Source: Deltaproteobacteria bacterium
Lineage (GTDB): Bacteria; UBA10199; JADGCS01
Assembly (NCBI GenBank): GCA_024233595.1
Contig: JACKPK010000014.1
Coordinates: 1-23,212 of the forward strand
Reading direction: 5' to 3'
DNA length: 23,212 bases
This document shows positions 7,375 through 13,871 of the stretch, in pieces. The position numbers were made by a program, and so were the translations under genes. The notes under the pieces were generated by a model. That model was not told the origin of the DNA. It made no database searches and worked only from the letters and a program-made list of their open reading frames with translations. Positions within the stretch are counted from its first letter, which is position 1, and the number at the start of each line of letters is the position of its first letter.

Positions 7375-8132
7375 GATTGCGCTTCATCTTTAGCGTCTTG
7401 AGCCGCATCGGCTGCATTATCTTCAATCATGTGATCAAAATAAATGATACGCTTGCAACGGTTACAAATCTGCATGGCTTCACCGCGGTGCAATTGGTTC
7501 AAGGTTTGCGGCAACACCTTGGTGCCACATTCCATACAATGACCGTTTTCGATTAAGGAGATTGCCGGAGAAGTTCGTTGGCGAATGGTGTTGAAGTGAC
7601 GTGCCATTTTTTTATCAGAAATTTCTTTAGAGAGCTCATCGAGTTTGCGGCGCTCTTCGGCAATGAGTTGATCAATTTTTTCGAAATGCGCTTTTTTCTC
7701 TGCGATGTCGTTTTTGATTTCTTCGATTTTGGGAAGAGTGGATTCTTCTTGTTCTTTAACGCCGCTTTCTAATGCTTCTTTGGAAGGAGATAATTTGGCA
7801 ATTTCTTCTTCTGCGTCTTTAATGGCTTTACGAGCCAGGCTGATTTCTTTTTGTGCGCCTTGAAATTCTTTATGCGTTTTAAGTGTGCTGATGTTTTGTT
7901 CGCGTTCTTCGATCCAGCTGCGCTTTTCTGTGAGGAGGTCTTGCAGTTCTGAAAGACGGCTGGTGAGATTGAGTAATTCTTGTTTTTTGTTTTCGAGATC
8001 GCTGCTAAGCGCCGAGAGGTCTCCGGCTAGGGATTTTGTGATTTGAGGGATTTCTTGGGTTTCGTCTGAGAGTTCTTGGATTTTGCGTTCAATTTCGGCA
8101 CATTTAAGAAGGGTTTTCAGACTATCTTTCAC
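7371..8132 (-). CDS. Coiled-coil protein with C4 zinc ribbon (CdsZ/FlgZ-like)
   Basis: This 253-residue cytoplasmic protein has residues 1-185 almost entirely in long coiled coil. A C-terminal zinc ribbon follows with C199-x2-C202 and C223-x2-C226 (CMECGTKV... and ICNRCKRIIYF). The layout matches the family formerly called DUF164. That family includes Chlamydia CdsZ (type III secretion) and Helicobacter HP0958/FlgZ (flagellar regulation); many members have no known role. The acidic, alanine-rich tail after the ribbon is poorly conserved. It is downstream of, and co-oriented with, the Nif3 gene with a 72-bp gap, a pairing I recall as common in bacteria. No flagellar or secretion gene is nearby, so the role here is open. 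Confidence 0.88.
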   Translation of the reverse strand: MKDSLKTLLKCAEIERKIQELSDETQEIPQITKSLAGDLSALSSDLENKKQELLNLTSRLSELQDLLTEKRSWIEEREQNISTLKTHKEFQGAQKEISLARKAIKDAEEEIAKLSPSKEALESGVKEQEESTLPKIEEIKNDIAEKKAHFEKIDQLIAEERRKLDELSKEISDKKMARHFNTIRQRTSPAISLIENGHCMECGTKVLPQTLNQLHRGEAMQICNRCKRIIYFDHMIEDNAADAAQDAKDEAQS

Positions 8133-8204
8133 GGCTTGACCTCTTTGGTTTTGAGTTGATCGAAAGCCTATGTAATCAACTCAACCCCTGAAAGCAAATC
8201 TTCT

Positions 8205-8993
8205 TTACAAATACTCGAAGGCATCCTTCAGATCCCCGTAAACGCTGTATTTTAGCTTGTTTCCGAGCTTGCTCATGAATAAATCTTTTAGAATCAACAC
8301 CGATTCGGATTCCGAATAAAAATGCCCCACATCGGCCACACTCAACCCGCTGCGCTTGGCATCAATGGCTTGATGGTATTTGACGTCACCTGTGATGAAA
8401 AGATCTAAATCGAGCTCTACGGCTTTGTGGATGAGGCTGGCACCGCTGCCGGTGCAAATGCCAATTTTACGGAAACGATCAAGGCCCGCATCGACCAGGC
8501 GCACATAAGGGCAGCCAAAATGATCTTTGAGTTTACGCAGCATGCTTTGCATGTCCCAAGGCTCTTTGAGTTCACCATAAAGCCCCACCGATTGCCCCGA
8601 GGGGTGATCGCTTGGAAAGGGCTGTGCGTTTTGGATGTCCCAGGAGTTAAAACAATGGTGGTTCATGCTGTGTTCCGAGGCGTCGTGATTGGTGTGACAG
8701 CAATAGAGTGCGATGTTGTTTTGAAAACAACGCGCGATGATGTGGTCTTCGTAATGCGAGTAATTGATCTCGACATCGGCTTGCATGCGAAAAGGGTGGT
8801 GCGAGACAATGAGATCAACTTTGTTGTTGATGGCATGCGTGATGACCTCGTTGCAAATATCGTAGCTAAACAGAATGTGATCAACATCGGCATTGGGATC
8901 GCCAAGGTTTAAGCCACAATGATCCCAGGGCTCTTGTAAATTTAAGGGGAGGACTTCTTCGATTTGTTGAATGAGGTCAGAGAGTGTTGTCAT
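8205..8993 (-). CDS. Nif3-like dinuclear metal centre protein
   Basis: This 262-residue protein is of the NIF3/YbgI/YqfO family, often named GTP cyclohydrolase I type 2 homologue, though the true reaction is unsettled. The family forms hexameric rings with a two-metal site. The ligands are visible: H65-H66 in VSHHPF, H100 and D104 in CCHTNHDAS, and H224 and E228 in VGHFYSESES. The start MTTLSDLIQQIEEVLPLNLQ and the EPWDHCGLNLGDP segment are typical. The length is that of the short form, without the inserted PII-like domain. It is intact, is the first gene of the minus-strand pair with the zinc-ribbon protein, and its stop is 72 bp from that gene. Confidence 0.92.
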   Translation of the reverse strand: MTTLSDLIQQIEEVLPLNLQEPWDHCGLNLGDPNADVDHILFSYDICNEVITHAINNKVDLIVSHHPFRMQADVEINYSHYEDHIIARCFQNNIALYCCHTNHDASEHSMNHHCFNSWDIQNAQPFPSDHPSGQSVGLYGELKEPWDMQSMLRKLKDHFGCPYVRLVDAGLDRFRKIGICTGSGASLIHKAVELDLDLFITGDVKYHQAIDAKRSGLSVADVGHFYSESESVLILKDLFMSKLGNKLKYSVYGDLKDAFEYL

Positions 8994-9035
8994 AAAAGCA
9001 GTTTATGACAGGATGATGAGGAGTCAAGGGAGGAG

Positions 9036-10606
9036 TTAATTAATGAGCGCGGCAAAAAGTTTCTCGGCAGTATCAAGAGAGGGGTAGGCTGCGCTTTTAT
9101 CGCTGCGCGCCATTACAACAATGTGAGCAAGCATTCTGCAAGATGGGTTTGAATGTTGATTTCGTCTTCTGATAATCCGAACGCCTCTGCATTGCTACTT
9201 GAGGACGAAGAGGTGACAAAAGCGCTCAAAGCCCAGTTTGTTGCCAGCGCAGGCAATTGTGCTGACTTCGTGTAAGTCTCCCTGCTGGATTGGTACAGAA
9301 ACACGAGGGTGCCAGAAAGTCTTTGCATGGCCTTTGCAAGCTGTTCAGGCGTTTTAAGGCCCTTTCTTGAAAACTGCAGCAGCTTCTCCTGTAAAGTGTA
9401 TGCGGTGAGAAATTGGGTATTCCTTCGAAAAAGAGTTGGTTTTAATCTCAGGTTTTATTCCTATTTGGTTGAAAATGCATTCGGCTACTATTGACGAGGG
9501 AATGAATGGCTTCGTGAATGACAGTGTTCTGAACTCATCGGCGGTTTGATCAGGGTGGTTTTCACCGTCGAACATGGGGAATCTACAAACCCAAGCGCGT
9601 AATTCTTCTTGCGTCATTACTTGATGGCATTGTTGTAGGAAAGGCAAGTGGTTCCTGGCCTCATCTGAAAAACCTGTGGAGATGGAGGAATACGGGGTAA
9701 AGTTTTCTGAGTTGATCTGAATGTTTCTTTATTCTCTGTTGGTTTGTAAATGGAGTGAGCCCCAAGCGGTTTAAACTGTCTTCGAGTTCTTTTCACGAAA
9801 TCTTCAAAGGTAAAAGTGTCTGTTCCCAAATCGATCCCAAGCTGAAAGCCGGCATCAATTTCTTGTTTTAGAACAGGCATGGCTTTATGCAAGGCATTCA
9901 GCAAAACATGGTGTTCCTCTGCTTTTTCCATCATGTCAGTGTAATTTTTACCGGCAAGTAATTCTTTGATTTTAACTTGAATAACACATGCGCAACAGGC
10001 CCAAAAAATTTGGGGGTCATTAACATCTCTATTGGCTTGCTCTGCGAACGCATCTGCTTCAGCAGCAATCATTTTTAGATAATCCCATTCTGGTGTTTCT
10101 CGGTCAGCATTGGTCAAGATCTTTAAAACCTCTTGTGCTGTGAGACGAAGATAATCACTGATGTCGTGCCTGCGATCATCGGTAAAAATACCCAAAGCCT
10201 CCATCAATAGGCCATCTGTTGAAGCTAAAAATATGTTGATGGAATTAAGGAGTTCACCAGTATCAACTAAATCTCTTTTGGGGTGCCGGAAGCGTGGTGC
10301 TCCTTTTTGTTTTGCTTGTTCTAGTTTTTCAAGTTTGCCTTTGATTCCAAAAAACTTCCAAGGGATTGCGGTGATGTGGTGAGTGTAAAGTTCATTGGCT
10401 CTATTTGATTCGGCTGTTTTTTGCTTTTGTGTTTGGGGTGAAAAAAAAGCAGAAGGCAAGCGCACAAAGTGTTGCGGTGGCTTTGTCGCTAGATAGAAAG
10501 CTGGTTGCGTTGTTCTCTTTTTGGGGATTTCGGCTTGGATCACAGGATCAAGTGCCACCGGAATGGTGCTTGGTGCTGGAGGACTGATTGCATTTATTCT
10601 GAGCAT
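9036..10606 (-). pseudogene. Decayed gene of unknown function, three one-base indels
   Basis: The open start (ATG 10606) gives 329 residues, but three overlapping frames continue the gene. Changing one base in each of three short runs, A4 at 9703-9706, T4 at 9370-9373 and A2 at 9134-9135 (minus-strand sense), joins all frames into about 520 residues ending at a TAA at 9036-9038. Joined text reads sensibly across the breaks: KNFTPYSSISTGFSDEARN, then EAAAVSRKGLKTPEQLAKAM, then THLAEMLAHIVVMARSDKS, ending LFAALIN. The N-terminus (to about residue 60) is proline- and alanine-rich and likely disordered; the middle (about 75-250) is helical. No signal peptide or known motif was seen and I do not recognise the family. 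The indels may be true decay or read errors. If the frames are real, only a 329-residue product remains. Confidence 0.7.
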
Positions 10607-10772
10607 AAAAAACCAACTCCCCTACAACTATTCTCGGCTCTTATCGTCAAAGGTTGCTTATTTTTAAGGGGTTTTAAGGGGGTTTCGAATGTATTGTGAA
10701 AGAGATGTTAAGTATTGTGGTTGTTGTGGGAATCGCCACTTTAAGGCTTTTGGATTGATGTGCTTTAAAAGT
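10607..10772. other. Intergenic stretch without a recognised gene
   Basis: This stretch lies between the start of the decayed gene and the tRNA terminator. It holds several GGGGTTTTAAGGGGG-like G/T-rich pieces and the distal arm AAGGCTTTTGG (10743-10753). That arm pairs perfectly with CCAAAAGCCTT at 10816-10826. No reading frame with a ribosome site was found. Any promoter for the decayed gene would be here, but none stands out. Confidence 0.4.
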
Positions 10773-10826
10773 AAAAAAAAGGCTTAAGGAAATGATCGTC
10801 ATTTTGAGATCATAACCAAAAGCCTT
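10773..10826 (-). terminator. Rho-independent terminator of the tRNA gene
   Basis: On the minus strand, starting 10 bases after the tRNA, AAGGCTT pairs with AAGCCTT. An inner stem of ATGATC with GATCAT sits between them. The outer stem runs directly into eight T (plus-strand A run 10773-10780). This is a strong intrinsic terminator. Confidence 0.8.
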
Positions 10827-10836
10827 GTTATATAAG

Positions 10837-10910
10837 TGGGCCCACCAGGACTTGAACCTGGGACCAACCGGTTATGAGCCGGTCGCTCTAACCAACTGAG
10901 CTATAGGCCC
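10837..10910 (-). tRNA. tRNA with CAU anticodon, probably tRNA-Ile2
   Basis: A 74-nt cloverleaf reads on the minus strand. The acceptor is GGGCCTA with TGGGCCC plus discriminator A. The D stem is GCTC/GAGC, the anticodon stem ACCGG/CCGGT with loop CTCATAA, and the T stem CCAGG/CCTGG with loop TTCAAGT. The anticodon CAU (plus strand 10874-10876) serves elongator Met, or Ile after lysidine modification by TilS. The GGGCCTATAGCTCAG start resembles isoleucine tRNAs, so I favour Ile2, but Met cannot be excluded. It is not an initiator: the acceptor is fully paired and the anticodon stem lacks three G-C pairs. CCA is not encoded. Confidence 0.9.
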
Positions 10911-10920
10911 TATCCGAATG

Positions 10921-10966
10921 CTTATGCCAAAATCTAGATCCCGCATCAAGTGCGGGATGACATAAG
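10921..10966. repeat. REP-like palindrome (copy 1)
   Basis: ATCCCGCA (10938-10945) and TGCGGGAT (10951-10958) form the stem around TCAAG. Outer arms CTTATG (10921-10926) and CATAAG (10961-10966) extend it. The core CTAGATCCCGC...GCGGGATGACA matches two further copies near 12.9 kb, so it is a dispersed element. It lies between trmB and the tRNA gene. Confidence 0.65.
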
Positions 10967-11030
10967 TGTTGTTTGAGTCAATCTCAAGGTTTTGCGTTGC
11001 TTTTTTATCTTAGCAAAAGTTCTTTTACCC

Positions 11031-11693
11031 CTACAGCTTTTTCTCAAACTTCAAATAATAAAAACTCCGGCCATGGTCTTCCCATTTGCGCTGAAAATAC
11101 GTTGGAATCAGCTCTTCAAAGCGCTCACCTTCTTTAATGGCTCCAGAGATTTTGTTTTCTGTTAATAAACTTTCCGCATTAGCCTGCACCCAAGTTTTGT
11201 AATCTTGCACATCGGTGGCGTGTAAAAATTGCCCGCCCGGTTTGAGCTTTTTAAGCACAATTTCTAAAAAATCTTTTTGCAAAAGCCGGCGATGAGCGTG
11301 GCGATTTTTTGGCCATGGATCAGGGAATAAAATGTAAATGCGATCTAAGGAATTGTCTTTGATGTTTTTATAAAATGGGATGCGCGCATCGCCATTGGCA
11401 ATGATGGTGTTTTTTAAAAAACGTGCCCCAATGCCTTTTTTGATTTTTTCAAAACGTTTGTTGCCGATCTCGATGCCAAGCAAATTGGCCGAGGGGTTTT
11501 CTTTTGCCAAATGAAACAGAAACTCACCATTGCCCGGACCGATTTCGACAATATGGAGATGATCCCATTGAGGTTCATCAGGAAAATAGTTCATTTCTTT
11601 TTCTAAAATGTGTTCTGTGGGCAGTGTTTTAGGAGATGCCTCTGAGCGAATGAGTTTTTGGCGGTAGAGCTGTTCTAATCGGGTTTGTTTCAT
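11031..11693 (-). CDS. trmB: tRNA (guanine-46-N7)-methyltransferase
   Basis: This 220-residue cytoplasmic SAM-dependent enzyme forms m7G46 in the variable loop of tRNAs. Motif I is VEIGPGNGEFLFHLA, followed by LLGIEIGNKRFEK. The family hallmark IYILFPDPWPKNRHAHRRL includes the catalytic aspartate and the substrate-binding KxRHxKRR-like stretch. LKPGGQFLHATDVQDY and the C-terminal TYFQRKWEDHGRSFYYLKF complete it. The length is normal and it is intact. It is divergent from the xerC/D-like gene with a 25-bp gap, so promoters overlap the starts. The tRNA(CAU) gene lies downstream on the same strand, an apt neighbour but with its own terminator. Confidence 0.95.
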   Translation of the reverse strand: MKQTRLEQLYRQKLIRSEASPKTLPTEHILEKEMNYFPDEPQWDHLHIVEIGPGNGEFLFHLAKENPSANLLGIEIGNKRFEKIKKGIGARFLKNTIIANGDARIPFYKNIKDNSLDRIYILFPDPWPKNRHAHRRLLQKDFLEIVLKKLKPGGQFLHATDVQDYKTWVQANAESLLTENKISGAIKEGERFEELIPTYFQRKWEDHGRSFYYLKFEKKL

Positions 11694-11718
11694 GCGGTTC
11701 TAAGTTCTTGATGATTTT

Positions 11719-12651
11719 GTGTTGCAAAGCTTGTATCATGCCTGGGTGCAAGAAGTCATCGAAGAATATCTGCATTACCTCCGCATCGAAAAACACCTGA
11801 CCCCCAATACCCTAGAGGCTTACGCTCGTGATTTAGACAAGTGGTTCCAGTTCATTCAAAAATCAGGGGTAAAAAGCTGGGAAAAAAGCAAATTAGACCA
11901 TTTTTTAGAGTATTCCATTGATCGTCGGCAAAAGGGCAAAGTGGCCATTCGCTCCTTAATGCGAGAATTGGTGGCAGTCAGAGGGCTGTATCGTTTTTTG
12001 TACCAGAGCAAAAAAATCAGCCATGATCCCAGTGAAAAACTAGATTTACCAAAAATAGGCCAGAAACTTCCGTCTTATTTAAGCGTAAAAGAAATAGACG
12101 ACTTGCTTGCCGAGTGGCCTGTGGCGCTCAAAACCAAGAGTGATTTGGTGCTGTTTCGCAACCAGGTCATGCTTTTGGTTTTGTACTCAACGGGCCTTCG
12201 CGTTTCTGAGTTGGTGAATTTAAAAACCAACGATTTGAATTTACAGTCGGGCAGCGTTTTGGCCTTTGGAAAAGGGCAAAAGGAACGTTATGTCCCCATA
12301 GGGACTCAGGCAATTGAAAAACTAGAAGAGTATTTTGAACACGTTTGGCCACGACTTGTGCCCAATAAAAACTGCCGTGTTGTGTTTCCGGGAGCTGCAG
12401 GCAAGGCGATTACAAGACAGCGTTTTTGGCAGCACATAAAAAGTTTGGCGCAAAAAAAAGAAATTAAAAAGCATTTGAGTCCGCATGTGTTGCGGCATTC
12501 ATTTGCAACACACTTATTAGAAAATGGCGCTGATTTACGTTCCGTGCAAATGATGCTAGGGCACGCTGATATCAGTACCACGCAGATTTACACGCATGTG
12601 AGTCGCGAGAGGTTGAGGGATCTGCACAAGCGCTTTCATCCTCGGGGGTAA
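11719..12651 (+). CDS. XerC/XerD-type tyrosine recombinase
   Basis: This 310-residue site-specific recombinase is of the kind that resolves chromosome dimers at dif. The N-terminal SAM-like domain (about 10-100) has HYLRIEKHLTPNTLEAYARDL. The catalytic domain has R161 (STGLRVSEL), a lysine in GKGQKERYVP, H256 and R259 (SPHVLRHSFATH), H282 (MLGHADIS) and the nucleophile Y291 (TTQIYTHV). All are present. The assigned start is GTG 11719; GTG 11746 would give a 301-residue protein closer to the family and is a real alternative. XerC and XerD cannot be told apart here. The compact length and housekeeping neighbours argue against a phage integrase. A large inverted repeat begins at its stop codon. 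Confidence 0.92.
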   Translation: MLQSLYHAWVQEVIEEYLHYLRIEKHLTPNTLEAYARDLDKWFQFIQKSGVKSWEKSKLDHFLEYSIDRRQKGKVAIRSLMRELVAVRGLYRFLYQSKKISHDPSEKLDLPKIGQKLPSYLSVKEIDDLLAEWPVALKTKSDLVLFRNQVMLLVLYSTGLRVSELVNLKTNDLNLQSGSVLAFGKGQKERYVPIGTQAIEKLEEYFEHVWPRLVPNKNCRVVFPGAAGKAITRQRFWQHIKSLAQKKEIKKHLSPHVLRHSFATHLLENGADLRSVQMMLGHADISTTQIYTHVSRERLRDLHKRFHPRG

Positions 12652-12773
12652 TTTTTTCAATAATGACTGATCTCCGCGTTGGATCTTAATTTTCAAATCC
12701 TCAGGTACGACATGTACATTCCGGTTTGAAAATTAAAATCCGCCTTGACCTCACTCATTATTGAAAAAATTAC
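12648..12773. repeat. 126-bp nested inverted repeat overlapping the recombinase stop codon
   Basis: The outer arms GTAATTTTTTCAATAATGA (12648-12666) and its exact complement (12755-12773) are 19 bases each. Inner arms TTAATTTTCAAA (12686-12697) and TTTGAAAATTAA (12725-12736) are also perfect. The pieces between arms (12667-12685 and 12737-12754) match poorly. The outline, terminal inverted repeats around a short non-coding centre, resembles a MITE, but no target-site duplication is visible. It could equally act as an mRNA 3' hairpin for the recombinase gene. Confidence 0.7.
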
Positions 12774-12797
12774 ATGAAAAGGAAAGAAAATGCTTAG

Positions 12798-12808
12798 GTG
12801 CCTAGGTG
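12798..12808 (-). repeat. Dispersed CACCTAGGCAC element (inverted copy)
   Basis: GTGCCTAGGTG is the complement of the 11-mer found at 1256-1266. On the minus strand the surrounding bases continue as GCACCTAA GCA, again in 8-base steps. Confidence 0.55.
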
Positions 12809-12870
12809 GGACTCGGGGATCGCCTTTGTCTTTCCTAGTTTCACTTGTTATCCCTGTGCATACTTCTTTC

Positions 12871-12937
12871 TGTCATCCCCGCGAAGGCGGGGATCTAGTG
12901 TGTTAAAAATTTAGATTCCCGCCTTCGCGGGAATGAC
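12871..12937. repeat. Two REP-like palindromes facing each other (copies 2 and 3)
   Basis: Copy 2 has stem ATCCCCGC/GCGGGGAT (12875-12894). Copy 3 has stem ATTCCCGC/GCGGGAAT (12915-12934). Each is palindromic, and together TGTCATCCCCGCGAAGGCGG at 12871 pairs with the end of copy 3, so the pair can also fold into one long hairpin. The core is shared with the copy at 10921-10966. Confidence 0.75.
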
Positions 12938-13021
12938 AAGTGAAACTCGGGAATGACAAGTGAAACTCGGGAATGATAAGTGAAACTCGGGAATGATAAG
13001 TGAAACTCGGGAATGATAAGT
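12931..13021 (+). repeat. 20-bp tandem repeat, about 4.5 copies
   Basis: The unit GAATGACAAGTGAAACTCGG repeats at 12931, 12951, 12971, 12991 and, as half a unit, 13011. The first two units have GACAAG and the last three GATAAG. The first unit begins as the right arm of REP-like copy 3. An inverted relative (AGTTTCACTTGTTATCCC) lies at 12838-12855. There are no spacers, so it is not CRISPR. Confidence 0.9.
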
Positions 13022-13041
13022 AGGTTTAAAGGTTTTTCATT

Positions 13042-13116
13042 GAGGAGTGAAGCGACGAAGCAATCTAGTCTTTGTTTATCTGGACTGCTTCGTCGTCCGC
13101 CTAAGGCGGACTCCTC
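13042..13116. repeat. Long branched inverted repeat
   Basis: GAGGAGT (13042-13048) pairs with ACTCCTC (13110-13116). CGACGAAGCA (13053-13062) pairs with TGCTTCGTCG (13086-13095). The right side carries its own stem TCCGCC/GGCGGA (13096-13110). The text resembles the GTCATTGCGAGGAG...GACGAAGCAATC repeat that I recall from many bacterial genomes. A second partial start, GTCATTGCGA, follows at 13131-13140. Confidence 0.75.
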
Positions 13117-13154
13117 GCAGTGACGTGAGTGTCATTGCGATGCAGGCCGAGCTC

Positions 13155-13165
13155 CACCTAGGCAC
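13155..13165 (+). repeat. Dispersed CACCTAGGCAC element
   Basis: This is an exact copy of the 11-mer at 1256-1266. As there, it sits a few bases (12) before a start codon, here ATG 13178 of the M50 gene, in the place of a Shine-Dalgarno sequence. Confidence 0.55.
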
Positions 13166-13177
13166 AATAAATAGATT

Positions 13178-13764
13178 ATGGATTGGCACACAAAAATATT
13201 AGAGGTTCTGGTTTTTATGCCAGGTTTTTTATTTTCCCTTTCGGTGCACGAAGCGGCGCATGGCTTTGTAGCATGGCGTTTTGGTGACAGCACCGCAAAG
13301 GACCTTGGTCGGGTGACAGTCAACCCTGTTCCGCACATTGATGTTTTGGGGACATTAATTTTACCCATTTTGGGTTTGTTCACGGGTTTTTTATTTGGTT
13401 GGGGCAAGCCAGTGCCGGTCGATTACCGTAATCTTAAAAACGTCAAGCGCGATGGTTTGTACATTGCGGCGGCGGGTCCTGTCTCAAATATGATTTTGGC
13501 TTTTGGATTTGCGGGCCTGGTGCATTTGGCACTCATCAACGAAACAGTTTTGCTCAGTGTTGTGTCTTCTTTTGTGTATGGGCTTATTGTGACGGGGCTG
13601 GTGCAGTTTGTGTTTTTGAATCTGGCGCTTTGTTTTTTTAATTTGATTCCAGTGCAGCCTTAGATGGCGGTAAGATTCTTTATGGTGTTTTACCAATCAA
13701 TGTGGCTCGACCTGTGGATCGTTTCACTTCTAAATACAGCATAAGTGATCATCTTGCTTTTTGA
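13178..13764 (+). pseudogene. Site-2 protease (M50 family), frameshifted
   Basis: The first 161 residues are a good M50 membrane metalloprotease. They have zinc motif HEAAH (H24, E25, H28), NPVPHIDVLGTLILPILGL, GWGKPVPVDYRNLKN, RDGLYIAAAGPVSNMILAF and LNLALCFFNLIPVQP. The frame then hits TAG at 13661-13663. One extra T in CCTTAGATGG would restore PLDGGKILYGVLPINVARPVDRF, the second metal-binding motif (LDGG) and the usual continuation, up to a stop at 13762-13764. Further out, a third frame (from 13798) reads PIMTVGRFLLPGILWKN and may be the remaining C-terminus, implying more indels. As read, the product lacks the third metal ligand and should be inactive. True decay or read error cannot be separated here. 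Confidence 0.8.
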
Positions 13765-13871
13765 TCATGACTCAGCCATGCGTCTTATTTATGGCCGCCT
13801 ATCATGACAGTGGGGCGTTTCTTGTTGCCTGGAATTCTTTGGAAGAATTTAAATTTGATGGGGCTATTTGG

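Noticed and set aside
8427..8912. 161-codon frame on the plus strand
   Set aside because: It is antisense to the Nif3 gene, which carries all its metal ligands.
10837..12651. Integrative element using the tRNA as attachment site with the tyrosine recombinase as integrase
   Set aside because: No second copy of the tRNA 3' end is visible, trmB separates the two, and the recombinase has the compact size and motifs of housekeeping Xer proteins.
12648..12773. dif site for the Xer recombinase
   Set aside because: No 28-bp sequence with the two 11-bp Xer-binding arms and 6-bp centre could be recognised; the inverted repeat is too long and its arms do not resemble dif.
12931..13021. Possible CRISPR array
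   Set aside because: The repeats are directly adjacent with no unique spacers, and no cas gene is nearby.
13132..13407. 91-codon minus-strand frame
   Set aside because: It is antisense to the well-supported start of the M50 gene and extends into repeat DNA.
13661..13663. TAG in the M50 gene as a recoded sense codon
   Set aside because: The conserved continuation is in a different frame after the TAG, so reading through would not restore it.
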